A DNA stretch of 64,000 bases from Ascaphus truei (taxonomy: Eukaryota; Chordata; Amphibia; Anura; Ascaphidae). This document shows, piece after piece, positions 9,797 through 20,322 of the stretch. The notes beneath the pieces were generated by a model. It was not told the DNA's origin, did no database searches, and was given only the letters and a program-made list of their open reading frames with translations. Position 1 is the first letter of the stretch, and each line of letters begins with the position of its first letter. Both the position numbers and the translations under genes were made by a program. Where the stretch lies: the NCBI GenBank assembly GCA_036426205.1, contig CM071587.1, forward strand, positions 1,159,395 through 1,223,394, read 5' to 3'.

Positions 9797-12239
9797 AGGA
9801 GTAATCCATGCAATAAGCTACATGCGTTTAAAAATCAGTTCTGTAGTATTAGATAATATTAAAAGATTATGTTTTTTTTGTTTTTTAAGTGCCACTTGGA
9901 TTTTGTTTCTAAGGCAAGAAATGTAAAACTTCACTGGACTTATTTATATACCTTCCTAAACACACCTTTATACAACATGTGGAGAGACACCTGTATGCAA
10001 AAAGACCCTAAGATGCATGGGCCTTACCTAATTTCAATCATTTGAATATACTTTCATAACCAAATTAGCATATTTTCCATGTCAGGTTTTTCTCTGTCTC
10101 TCCAAACGAACTTCGAAATCTCTACTTGTTTCCTACACTCTACTCAGTGCAGTCTCCATTCTGAGGGGGGTGGGGGGTGCTTGAAGTTTGAGGCCTTGCT
10201 TGTGTGTATTTCAGCTATTTGTGGTGGGGTTTGGGTGCTGGTGGCTTTACTGTTTAATTGGGGGGTTGGGGGCAGGGGGCAGCATGTGCAGCAGAGGGTT
10301 GATTGTGGGACTGACCTTGAGTAGGGGGAGAAGAATTTTTAAGCGGTCAGCTCGATTTGTCCCTGGACAACATGTCATGCCTAGTACATCATAGAGGCAC
10401 TGTAATGGTTAAATTATGTTTTTCGCTACATATTATGGCCAAAGTATAACCCGCTTGCCCATCACACCAAGTTAACCCCAAATCAGGTAAGTCCTTCTAA
10501 TTTAATATTTTTTTTACTATGTATGTCCTCCGAGCTGAATTCCTCCTGCTTCTCTCTCTTGGAGGAAAACTCTCTCACTTGTAAACGTCAATGTTTTTAT
10601 ACCGTGTCATCACTAGGGGGTGCTGTAGGCGGGTGGGGAGGCAGAAGATCCGGCATCATTGTACAACAGAAATTAATAGAAGGTTACATTTCTTAGCACT
10701 CGTTGAAATAATATATATTGTCCAAAGAGAGAAGTATATTGAGATTCTCATTATTATTAAACTGTTTTGATTGTTCATTTTCTTGGGGATATAAAATGTT
10801 CCTGTCTGAACATGATATGCTGTTTTATGCAGCATTATCAATCTTATTCCAGCTGACTGAGCTTGAAGAATCAATTTTAACTGTGCAGCAGTAATAATTA
10901 TTGCTAAACATACATGTATGTAGCCGACGGGTCATCAATAACAGAACGGTAAGGACTTAATCTATGAGTACGTCAGCAGGAGTTATTAATTCAACATGAA
11001 GCTTGATGAGTTTTAAAAGCAGATCTCATTGATGATAGGTTTTAAATTGAAATGGAAAACACATCCATTAACAATGACTGTTTAATATGCCTGGAATAAT
11101 AGAGTTATTATGGGGAAATAAATATATTTTCATGAGTGGGTTATTGACCGGCAAAGACAGAGAGTTTGAAAGAATGGAATGTGGCCTGTAGGTCTTTGAC
11201 TAAAAATGAAAATGGGGGCGGGCCAGTGACGAATATACAGAACATCTTTTTCCTTTACACCTTGAATTCTTGGACGGGTGGAGGCCAAGGCTGAGCTAGT
11301 CTCATTTCCAAGAATCCCATTAAAGGTTGCTGACAATGAACTAGTTATCTCTTCGTTTTATCACAAAGCAAATGGATAGGCAATATTTATGAGTTTAAAA
11401 TTAGACAGAAAGTTGAATTATCCAACTAACAATGGATGGGGCACTCTTAGCAGCTGTTTTGACAGGTGAGTGATGAAAAGGGCTCAATGTATCCATGACA
11501 ACAGTTCCAGCGAGTACCCGTATTCTGTTTCCAAGAGCTGGGCTCGTGGTACCTGTTGCACATCGATATAAGGCGGCTGAGCACAGAAAGCCACCTTGAG
11601 CCCCTTAGGTGATGGGCACATGCCTGCCGGAACTAGGCTCTCTCACCCCGTGTTCTTACCTGGTATTAAGATCTGGCTGTGCTCTCCCCCATGATGTGGG
11701 GGGAGAGGCTTGGGGAGCTTTTTTGAAGAGTACACTGGCTCACTGAGAGTGGGCAGGACTTATTTGTGCATGATTCTCTGGGGCCCATACTCGCTAAATG
11801 GCTGGTGAGATGCCCGTCTTGGAAGTCATCATTGGGGTACCGTCGGCCTTTAACAGGGGATTGAGCACACTAGCAGGTCTAGAACTTACCGGGGTACATT
11901 GTCTGTTTTAATAAAAAGCAGTAGCTTTTGTAATTCCAGATCTTTGTGGTGTGTTTATTCTTCCATATATAACTTTACGGGGATGTGTGCGCCAGAGGAT
12001 GGGGAAGGGGGTGTGGGGTGGGGAGAGGTAGGATTTCCTTGCAGACTCAGAGGTCATGATGGATTCTTTATGGTTGACATCATGGCTTGGACTAATTATT
12101 TGATTTGAGCTAACTTGCTGTGCAGCTTCTTCATAGCACTGGTGCATAGACCCTAAACACAAGCTCCTGATTTCTCTCTTACCTTCATCCTAGAACCGCA
12201 TAATTAGGCCTGAAGTTGGCACCTAAATCCACGCTAATC
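9797..12239. other. Unclassified intergenic DNA
   Basis: No gene found. TTAAAGGAG at the left border (9793) matches the TTAAAGGRR end described for T2-type MITEs, but no partner end is visible. Other contents are G-rich tracts near 10160 and 10260-10275, a possible repeat around 11470-11890, and a G-rich stretch near 12000. Confidence 0.45.
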
Positions 12240-12338
12240 AACTCCGCTCTCCCATGCTCTCCCACATTCTCCCACCCTCTCCCACGCTCTCCCACGCTCT
12301 CCCACCCTCTCCCACGCTCTCCCACGCTTTCCCACACA
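12240..12338. repeat. CTCCCACGCTCTCCCACC minisatellite
   Basis: About nine tandem units of roughly 10-11 bp (CTCCCACGCT / CTCCCACCCT) lie on a pyrimidine-rich strand. The array directly precedes an L2-like tail. Confidence 0.8.
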
Positions 12339-12344
12339 TACTTT

Positions 12345-12455
12345 GTACCTCTACTTCCCACCTTTGTAAATTGTAAGCTCCTTGGAGCAGGAACATCCTT
12401 CGAAATGTCTCTGTTTGTCTAAGCTTGTACTATGTACTCTTTTTGTAATACAATG
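12345..12455 (+). mobile_element. L2-like LINE 3' tail
   Basis: CTTCCCACCTTTGTAAATTG, TAAGCTCCTTGGAGCAGG and AATGTCTCTGTTTG follow the tail grammar of the L2-like element at 55034-55972 (TTGTAAGCTCCTCGGAGCAGG). It ends in a degenerate TTTTGTAATACAATG. No coding part is seen. Confidence 0.6.
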
Positions 12456-12671
12456 TAACGTAGGGTTATTGTGTTTCCTGCCATTAGTGCTAATGACATG
12501 CAAGAGAGGCGTTCCCCCTAACATTGCATGCTGCACTGAAGGCCGTGCAGGTTAGACCAGGGATTTAACCGAATGTTATTTAGGTCTTATCTAGAGGTGG
12601 CATTAGCTCCACCCAGGCAGTGAAATATGGGGGTTTCAGGAGATTAGCGAGAAATGGAGAGAGAGACCTAC

Positions 12672-12750
12672 AGGAGAAGGAGCGGCTCGGCGAGTAAAGT
12701 CTCGGCGAGTAAAGTCTCGGCGAGTAAAGGCTCGGCGAGTAAATCCTCAG
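12672..12750 (+). repeat. 15-bp tandem repeat grown from a SINE A-box head
   Basis: The sequence opens GGAGAAGGAGCGGCTCGG, like the tRNA head of the SINE at 15281-15567 (read in minus: GGAGAAGGAGCGGCTCAG). It then repeats CTCGGCGAGTAAAGT four times. The unit corresponds to the tRNA-type A-box segment GGCTCAGTGAGTAAAG, so this is an expanded fragment of a SINE promoter. The rest of the SINE is absent. Confidence 0.65.
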
Positions 12751-12770
12751 AGTAAAAGATATGCTAATGA

Positions 12771-13649
12771 GATATGCAAAGTATATTTAAATTCGCACCC
12801 CACACTTCCTAAAAGATTTTCATAAGACCTATACTGACAAGCCTAAGGCCCCTTGTGATGAAGGGGTATTAGTGTCAGTCCCAAGAGGATCAGAACCCAC
12901 AACCTCTGCATCAGATCTAGCATTGAACAGTCTCTGGTGCTGGATAGCTCCCCTAACACAGCATACTGCTCACTCATGTACTTAATCATACTCGTGGACA
13001 CTCCCCTGACTTCCTAAGCAGACCACTCACAGTATGCAGAGACAGGGGAGCTGTCCAGCACTAGAGATAGTTCAATGCTGGCGCTGCTACCCTGAATAGC
13101 AACCTGTCTAGCCTGCATAGGCGACAGAGTGCCATGACCAGGGGGCGCGGCCTCTCTTTCACCTGAGTGGCCGCTGTGGCGGCCATAGGTTGGAAGGGGA
13201 GGGGCTTAGGGACTCGGGTCAGCAGCCGGGAGCGAGTGTGTTCACTTGCTCCTGGCTGCAGCGGTTTAGACACTAGTAACCCCTTCATCACAAGGGGGCT
13301 TAGGGTCGGCCTTAGGGCAAAGCGGTTGCCTTGGGCCCTGAACCTTCTGGTGCCCCATTCTCCCTCCTCCTGTGGACAATGAGATTCAAATTTGGGGAGA
13401 AGGGAGGGGAGACCATACTGCTGTTCACCGGGAGTGGGGAGGTGTGTGTAGCTGTGGGAGATCTTACATTAGGCAGAGCAGCAAGAAGGGGCCTTCCTCC
13501 AGCAGCGTCACCTTGTCATGGTGACGCTGCTGCGTTGGGTGCCACCTTGGGCCCCGCCAAAGATAAGGCTGGCCCTGCTTGTCAGTATAGGTCTTACGGA
13601 AATTTGTTAGGAAGTGCAGGGTGAGTCATTTAAATATACTCTGCATATC
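12771..13649. mobile_element. Foldback element with >70-bp inverted ends, hosting a second MITE
   Basis: The left arm starts GATATGCAAAGTATATTTAA (12771), continues through CACACTTCCTAAAAG, ATAAGACCTATACTGACAAG and CCCCTTGTGATGAAGGGG, and includes AGCATTGAACAGTCTCTGGTG. The right arm carries the inverses: CAGCACTAGAGATAGTTCAA (near 13055), CCCCTTCATCACAAGGGG (near 13277), CTTGTCAGTATAGGTCTTA (near 13579) and AAATATACTCTGCATATC (ends 13649). The right arm is interrupted by a separate MITE at 13303-13576. Once that is removed the arms line up. The spacer 13080-13270 has no partner in the left arm and may be another insertion or the element core. Confidence 0.75.
13303..13576. mobile_element. 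GC-rich MITE nested in the foldback element
   Basis: The ends are AGGGTCGGCCTTAG (left) and ATAAGGCTGGCCCT (right), inverted copies with two mismatches. The centre holds a near-perfect hairpin CAGCAGCGTCACC...GGTGACGCTGCTG around 13500-13534. Its insertion splits the right arm of the surrounding foldback element between CACAAGGGGGCTT and GCTTGTCAGTATAG. TTA lies at the left border. A Harbinger-like 3-bp target duplication is possible but not proven. Confidence 0.7.
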
Positions 13650-13723
13650 TACCAGGTATCTACGGGGTGCTCCTTTTTGAGCACTAGCGCTTTTCCACAT
13701 GTTATTTGGAGAGAGTTTTGAGG

Positions 13724-13724
<1 letters not shown>

Positions 13725-13764
<40 letters not shown>
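13725..13764. repeat. (AT)n microsatellite
   Basis: About 20 uninterrupted AT units. Confidence 0.95.
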
Positions 13765-13767
<3 letters not shown>

Positions 13768-14343
13768 CTTGAGACTCTACCTATAGTAGGTCTCTGTCTC
13801 ATTTTAGTGTAGAAGTCTTCTATATTATCCCAACGTTATCCCCATGAGGAACTTGCAGTGAAGAATTCATAAGTGACAGAGAATATTTAAAACAAACACC
13901 CTACCGGTCCCGATACTGGATACCATTGGATACTGCAAAGAAAAACTCCGGATAAACAATCTCCTTATTAACAGAGATCTGGACATCACAAATAACCCGA
14001 AGGGACACGCGGGACGTTTATTTGCTGTGTATATACATACATCCAGCTATCAAAGGTTCTGTGTGAGCTATTTGCACATTTGTAACTTTTTAGAATTTTT
14101 TTGTGCAAATATATTGCTTTAATATACATTTGGATTGCTTTAATATACATGCCTGTCGTCCTTGAAGGACTTCGGCCCACATTTTTGGTGTTTGTACCCC
14201 ACTGCTAAAACTGACGTCCAGTCCATGCGCCAGAGTAAACCTTTTCCCTTTATTGTTCAAGTGGGGCCTGGAAAACCCCCCTTTTTTTAACTCCGGCAGC
14301 AGGACTAAACTGTCATTTCCCATACATAGACTTTGGGTCAACT

Positions 14344-14705
14344 ACATACATACCCCGCATTAACGTACGCATACATACATACCCCGCATTAACGTACGCA
14401 ATGGGACCGGAGCATGTACGTAAAGTGAAAATGTACTTAAAGTGAAGCACTCCCTTTTCCCCACTTATCGATGCATGTACAGTACTGCAATCGTCATATA
14501 CGTGCATAACTGATGTAAATAACACATGTGTAACAGGCTCTATAGTCTCCCCGCTTGCGCACAGCTTCAGTACAGGTAGGGAGCCGGTATTGCTGTTCAG
14601 GACGTGCTGACAGGCGCATGCGTGAGCTGCTGTTTGCCTATTGAGCGAAATGTACTTACTCGCGAGTGTACTTAAAGTGAGTGTCCTTAAAGCGGGGTAT
14701 GCCTG
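14344..14705. mobile_element. pogo/Tigger-like MITE with duplicated left end
   Basis: The right end CTTAAAGCGGGGTATGCCTG is followed by TA. The left end CATACCCCGCATTAACGTAC is its inverse and is present twice in tandem (from about 14346 and 14370). The interior contains repeated CGTAAAGTGAAAATGTACTT and GTACTTAAAGTGA phrases. CAGGCATACCCC-type ends flanked by TA suit the pogo branch of Tc1/mariner. No transposase remains. Confidence 0.65.
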
Positions 14706-15280
14706 TAGTTAGTTCTTTCAATGTTTTAGTTTGCTTTCACGCATACCTAAATTAACATTTTATTAAAACACAAGTATTCCAATATTGGCCTCAACTATTA
14801 CCTACACATTTTGGTGTTGCACTTTAGCGCCCCAGATTTAGCATTTTATGACATAGCACCGTTTAGTAAATTGGGGGCCTTAAGCGCAGTAGTTTAACCT
14901 CCTATTTTTTTTTAACTCTTCGATGCATTGCCAATCTTGCCAGCTTTCAAGAGGGTAATTTACATGGAGACGCACCGCTCGTACCAATTCCCAACTAATG
15001 TAAAAATAACCCCGTGGAAAAGTGAAAAAATTGACACTTAATCAACACAGATAAAGTGACCAGATGGTCACAGCCGTCCCTAGTTCATCGCGAGTGTATT
15101 AACCAGGGATTACTGTGACCATCTGGCAGCTTTAAAGAGGTTAAGGAAATGGAGATTTGTAAACATTCTGCTTCTAAACGGGCAAAGCCACTCTGTTCAA
15201 TGGAGAACAGTTTAACGTGACCAGTATTATACTAGCAAGTCATTGAATGCAATGGTTCTAGCATCAAAGGGCTCAACTAA
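14706..15280. other. Unclassified intergenic DNA
   Basis: No gene seen. An inverted pair around 15057-15125 (GTGACCAGATGGTCACAG... and CTGTGACCATCTGGCAG) suggests a worn palindromic element of about 70-130 bp whose outer borders I cannot fix. Confidence 0.4.
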
Positions 15281-15567
15281 TATAATATAATAATTGTTTG
15301 TTCTTGTATAGTGCTGCTAGTTTTACATAGCGCTTTACAGACACAAGTCCCTGCCTCGTGGAGCTTACAATCTATGTACAGGCACAGAGAGATAAAGTGA
15401 CTTCCCCAAGGTCACAAGGATCCGACACCAGAAATTGAACCAGGTTCCCCTGCTTCACACTCAGTGCCAGTCAGTGTCTTTACTCACTGAGCCGCTCCTT
15501 CTCCCAGGTTCCCCTGCTTCACACTCAGTGCCAGTCAGTGTCTTTACTCACTGAGCCGCTTCTCCCA
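15281..15567 (-). mobile_element. tRNA-headed SINE with L2-like tail; head duplicated
   Basis: Read on the minus strand: head AGCGGCTCAGTGAGTAAAGA (A-box region), then CACTGACTGGCACTGAGTG, CTGGTTCAATTTCTGG (B-box GGTTCAATT), CTTGTGACCTTGGGGAAG, TAGATTGTAAGCTCCACG, GGCAGGGACTTGTG, GCGCTATGTAAAAC and a TATTATA-type tail. The first 64 bp of the head occurs twice in tandem (plus-strand copies from 15442 and 15506). Related SINEs are at 56736-56985 and 62079-62320. Right next to it begins a GC-rich MITE. Confidence 0.8.
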
Positions 15568-15569
15568 CA

Positions 15570-16012
15570 TAAGGCTAAGGCCCCGCTCCCAGAGTCAGCG
15601 CACCCGCACTGCTGACAGGCGGTGCGCTGAGATACACAGACCGCGATATGCGGTCTGTAGGGAGCGGGAGCCGGAGCGGGAGGTGGGCGGGTGGTGGGCG
15701 GTTTGATCGGGAGGTGGGCGGGTGGTGGGCGGTTTGACAGGGAGGGGGGCGTGGCTTGAGCGGAGGGACCCGCTACTCTCCCCCCCCCCTCCCTCCCGGA
15801 CCTCGGGCTGGAGCTGGAGCTTCGGTAGTATTAAACACCACACGCAGGCACTCACTCATAACCACACACAAACACACACACACCACACGACACAGAGACA
15901 CACACAGGCAGGCACTCACGCACTCATACACACACACGCGCGCACACACAGGCAGGCACTCACGCACTCATACACACACACGCGCGCACACACAGGCAGG
16001 CACTCACGCACT

Positions 16013-16048
<36 letters not shown>

Positions 16049-16385
16049 GAGGCAGGCACTCACGCACTCGGGCACACACATACACACACAGACAGGCACA
16101 CACACAGAGAAAGGCACTCACCTGCTTTCACTCCACACTCCTCCCCGCTCCCCGAAGCCTCTCCTCCTCCCGCAGCCTCCCCTCCCATTGGCTCACAGCC
16201 ACACACGTCACGCGTCAAAGCTAGAAAACACCATTCTCTGGTGTCTCCAGCGGCTGACGCGCTACAGCGTGTAGTCAGCTGTGCCGCCAGTGGGGACCGG
16301 GACCGGCTCGCGAGGATTCCCCTGCTGGTGGGGAACTCGCGACATTGCCGCCCGCGCCAACGAGCGCAGCGGGACCGAGGCCTAA
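15570..16385. mobile_element. GC-rich MITE swollen by CA-type minisatellites
   Basis: The left end TAAGGCTAAGGCCCCGCTCC and right end AGCGCAGCGGGACCGAGGCC plus TAA are inverted and imperfect, with TTA/TAA-type borders like the elements at 38913-39922. Inside are a 32-bp duplication (GGGAGGTGGGCGGGTGGTGG..., 15676-15738) and CA-rich arrays at 15850-16110. Long open frames here come from the CACACA and GGCAGGCACTCACGCACTCA repeats, so no protein is inferred. Confidence 0.6.
15850..16110. repeat. CA-rich minisatellite (46-bp-type units)
   Basis: Units of ACACAGGCAGGCACTCACGC, ACTCATACACACACACGCGC repeat about three times, then dissolve into (CA)n and further CAGGCACTCACGCACT units. The stop-free reading in several frames is a composition effect. 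Confidence 0.9.
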
Positions 16386-17408
16386 GACACAAACCCCATA
16401 CCTGAGTGTATTGAAAGAGGTAAAAGTTATTGACAGTTCCCTATAATGGAAAGGGTTAACTAGTCTGTTATTCGCTGTACTTCTGCACCAAGCTCTGGTT
16501 TTCCTTGTAATGTAAGCCTTGGGAGTGCAATGCTGAAAAATATTAGTGCTAAGGGGGGCTGGGAACAGAATGAAGAGGCCGAGTGTGTTTAATTATGTAT
16601 TTTGAACTGCAACATTAGATGTGATTGGTTTAGGATCATAACTTTACAAAGGTATAAAACTGTGAGGCCTGAGGGGGTGGGGGAACTTCTCTGTGAACGA
16701 GCCAGGACCTGTTATCGTGTTCCCTGCTCTCCTAGGACATGGTAAGAGGAAGGAGTTCCTCCTGAGGTTTTGGCGCGTGATCTGTCTACTCCAGATAATC
16801 GTTTGTGTAAGCGTATAATCACCAATAAAAGCTAAGCCTATTAACACTATCCTAATTTGTCTGTGGTTCTAACTCATAATATTCACTGACTGGGCTCTGA
16901 ACTGAAGCGTTCATTTCATACAAGCAATACTATAGGTGTAGAAAGTTGCAGCGGAGCACAGCTATTAAAGTGCACTTTATTGGGTGGGAGGCGAAGATAC
17001 GGTTGGTGTTCAGTCCGCTGGGTTTCTCAAGCTGTTCTGAAATATTGAGTTTAGAAGTTTTGCGAGCAGTTAAGAAAATGACAAGGGAAAATAGCAGAGA
17101 TTATTACAGAGGAAAGCAACGCCTGAAAGGGAAATGATGGTTCCCAAAGTTATTACAAAGCTGGAAAACGGAGGTTAAATGTTAATGTGCCTCCTTAGTG
17201 CATCATTAGCGCTGCATTCATTTAACGTTCCATTACGGAATATGAAAGCGGCATTGTTTCAGGCACGCAGGAGTCTTTCCTACACTGAATACGATGAGCT
17301 GCGGTGCATATTGTTGTATGTATAGTAAGAATTATTAGAAATACGCGTGTCCATGTATTAAGCCTTCCAGTACAATGAGGGAGACACCATTTCTCCCAAT
17401 TGAAGTTC
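16386..17408. other. Unclassified intergenic DNA
   Basis: No bounded repeat. Short open frames only. A phrase ending in CACCAATAAAAGCTAAGCC near 16830 contains AATAAA, which could be an old retroelement poly(A) signal. Confidence 0.45.
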
Positions 17409-17926
17409 TTAAAGCTGCAGTCCAAGCTGGCTCCCTCCCCCCCCCCTTTAATATGTGCATCAATACAATCCACACAATGATAAGTAATTAGCTAAGTTGC
17501 CAATCGATCCGTTCTCCTGTGATCGTTCAGCAAAGATTCGGCTTGGGGGTTCACTAAATGTCTGCCAGTGCAACAGAAGAGGACCAAAGATACAAAGTTA
17601 TGTGGGGAAGATCATGTGACCAGGCAGTCACTGGTCTCAATCCCCCCTCAACCACCTCTCTCACTCAATCCCCCCTCCCCCTCTCGCACTAAATCCACCC
17701 TCATCCTCCGCTCTCACTCAATTCCCCCCATCTCCTTTCTTACTCAATCCCCCTCTCCTCTCACTCAATTCCACCTTCCTCCGCTCCCACTCAATCCCCC
17801 CCTCATCCTCCTCTATCACTCAATCCCCCCCTTTTTTTTAAATGCTACAAGTATTTTCTTATCGTACAGAACTGATTTATTTAAAAAAAACACACATGTA
17901 TGATATTGCTTGAACTGCTGCTTTAA
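17409..17926 (+). mobile_element. TTAA MITE (family A) with internal CCCCCTCTCACTCAAT expansion
   Basis: It starts TTAAAGCTGCAGTCCAAGC and ends GAACTGCTGCTTTAA, with the family landmarks up to GACCAGGCAGTCACT. From about 17640 to 17830 the usual body (GATACAATTGGTGC through the GGAAGGGGATGTGAC block) is replaced by a pyrimidine minisatellite of CACTCAATCCCCCCTC-type units. The tail landmarks (AATGCTACAAGTATTTTC) then resume. The open frame across it is spurious. Confidence 0.8.
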
Positions 17927-18548
17927 GGCGTGTGAAAGGCGTGTTGGTGAATACTGCATGTTACTGAGAGGCGTGTTGGTGAATACTGTATGTTACCTAG
18001 AGGCGTGTTGGTGAATACTGTACGTTACTGAGAGGCGTGTTGGTGAATACTGTATGTTACTGAGAGGCGTGTTGATGAATACTGTATGTTACTGAGAGGC
18101 GTGTTGGTGAATACTATATGTTACTGAGAGGCGTGTTGGTGAATACTGTATGTTACTGAGAGGTGTGTTGGTGAATACTGTATGTTACTGAGAGGCGTGT
18201 TGGTGAATACTGTATGTTATGGAGGTGTGTTGGTGAATACTTTGTTACTGAGAGGCGTGTTGGTGATACTGTATGTTACTGAGAGGCGTGTTGGTGAATA
18301 CTGTATGTTACTGAGAGGTGTGTTGGTGAATACTGTATGTTACTGAGAGGCGTGTTGGTGAATACTGTATGTTACTGAGAGGTGTGTTGGTGAATACTGT
18401 ATGTTACTGAGAGGCGTGTTGGGTGAATACTGTATGTTACTGAGAGGCGTGTTGGTGAATACTGTATGTTACTGAGAGGCGTGTTGGTGAATACTGTATG
18501 TTACTGAGAGGCGTGTTGGTGAATACTGTATGTTACTGAGAGGCGTGT
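17927..18548. repeat. 32-bp minisatellite, about 19 copies
   Basis: The unit GAGGCGTGTTGGTGAATACT plus GTATGTTACTGA repeats with few point changes (GGTGTG for GGCGTG, one shortened unit near 18215-18245). It begins directly at the right TTAA of the neighbouring MITE, so one edge of the array coincides with a transposon end. Confidence 0.95.
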
Positions 18549-18764
18549 TGTTGGAAGAACTTTAATAAAACTAAAGCTGATATCTCTCTAACTTTCTTGC
18601 CAGGTATAAATTCTGTTCTGGCCCTAATAGCAATATTACATAATCCATGACAAATGTTTATGCAGTTAGAATATCAGGGTGGATTTGGAAATATTTTAAC
18701 ACGTAATATATTAGAATTATAAACTACAGTTACATGGATGAATACTTTCAATTTAATACCTCTC
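18549..18764. other. AT-rich spacer
   Basis: No gene or repeat border. The spacer leads into the left end of the long duplication. Confidence 0.5.
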
Positions 18765-19447
18765 CAAAGAAATTTAATCCATAAGATTGCACATTTTAAC
18801 ACGGAATACTTACTCGCTGCAATGACGTGTTCATTTACATACAGCGTTACACTTTTGGGGGAGTGAGAAATGAGTGTGAGGAAAGGTAACCCCTCGCTGC
18901 CAGTAATTCATCGAGGCAATAATTGCCCTGGTAGGTGGATGTGACATATCAGGCTCCCGTTTGGCAGCAGAGAGCTGAACAAAATAATCTTTGGATTTAA
19001 GGAAGAAAAAAAATGGTGTCTGTTTTTTGTGAATTTTTATCCATGACACAAAGCTTAAATGATCTAATTTGTCAAGTTAAAAAGTGAAATAAAAGCGTTC
19101 CGTCTAAATTGCAGCTCATACCAAGAGCGGCAGAATCAGCGCAGTATCATAAATAATCGGCCGTAATGAACAACGAAGAGAAAACTGCAACACGGCCTGC
19201 TACCTACACAATATCTGCAGCAGAAACGACCTCTCCGATGTGTTATTCCCAGCTGCCCTCAGCAGAGAGAAGGGTTTCCGGGTTCAAGATTGTGGGGTAA
19301 AGGGGTGATATCCATCACTGAAAATGAACGTGCCGCATTGTATAACGATACTAAACATCTGTTCAGTTCTCTTCTCATTAAACAAAACATATAACTGAAG
19401 GGCGTCATTATTAGCACGATAACACATCTGTATAATGCATAGCACAC

Positions 19448-19629
19448 GGGAGGCCAACTCCAGTCCTCAAGGGCCACCAACAGGTAATGTTTTAGGGATA
19501 TCCCTGCTTCAGCACAGGCGGATCAATCAGTGGCTCAGTCAATGACTGAGCCAACTGTGCTGAAGCAGGAATATCCTTTAAAACCTGACCTGTTGGTGGC
19601 CCTTGAGGACTGGAGCTGGTGCTCTCCTG
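19448..19629. mobile_element. CAGGGG-type palindromic MITE (in duplication copy 1)
   Basis: Arms GGCCAACTCCAGTCCTCAAG and CTTGAGGACTGGAGCTGG face each other around GGCTCAGTCAATGACTGAGCC. Full-length palindrome except for worn outer tips. Confidence 0.8.
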
Positions 19630-20041
19630 GTATCGCACAAGACAGCGGTAATAATGATGTATTTTTGACCGGGATCAGGGTTACCCAGCTGGGACCATGC
19701 GAGAGAAATAACTGATGCACCATGTTATCAGATGTCCATCTAATAACTTCTCCCATTGCTTATTGTTTTGCTCTATAATTATAGCCATTCCTCACAGTGC
19801 TCACTCATTTAAATAAGGACATCAATGCAACGGGCTTTGATGCAGGGATAACACAACATGTATCTGAAAAGCCTCTTTTAATGTGATTTTTAACCCCCAA
19901 AACCCCAGAGCCACAGAACCTAAGTTAACCTCGCGTTATTCCTTACTGAGTACCTTCAAAGGCTAATAAGGTTGCGCTAAGTCACCCTGAAAATAACATG
20001 GTGTTAATTATAACGGGCGTTAGTGATCATTTCAAGCCAAA

Positions 20042-20322
20042 GAGGCTTTGCCTATAGTGCCTCCGACGGCGACGGTGACACGATGGGTGACGTCACCCGT
20101 CGCTGTCGCCACCGGCAAAAGTTATGTTTTGCCGGTCGGCGGCATCGCGGGATTAAAGGGCCGTCACGTGACGCGACGGCCCTTGAAAAATCAAATTTTG
20201 CCGGTGGCGGGTTTTCGCGACGGCGACGTCGCCCCGTCGCTTGTCGTCGTCGCGTGACACGGCGGCGGCAATGCTTTTGTTTTTGGGCGAATTCGCGTCG
20301 CCGGCACTATAAGCGCGGCCTA
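20042..20322. mobile_element. GC-rich MITE with CTATAGTGCC ends (copy 1)
   Basis: The left end AGGCTTTGCCTATAGTGCC and right end GGCACTATAAGCGCGGCCT are inverted. The interior is dense in CGACGGCGACG and GTCGCC words and folds on itself (ATGGGTGACGTCACCCGTCG near 20084). Open frames are composition effects. The counterpart is at 27364-27647. Confidence 0.75.

Noticed and set aside
13725..13764. Telomere- or centromere-like satellite
   Set aside because: Plain (AT)n. No TTAGGG arrays or monomeric satellite were found in the window.
15722..16405. 227-codon frame with HTHTHTQTHT
   Set aside because: CA-rich array within a MITE.
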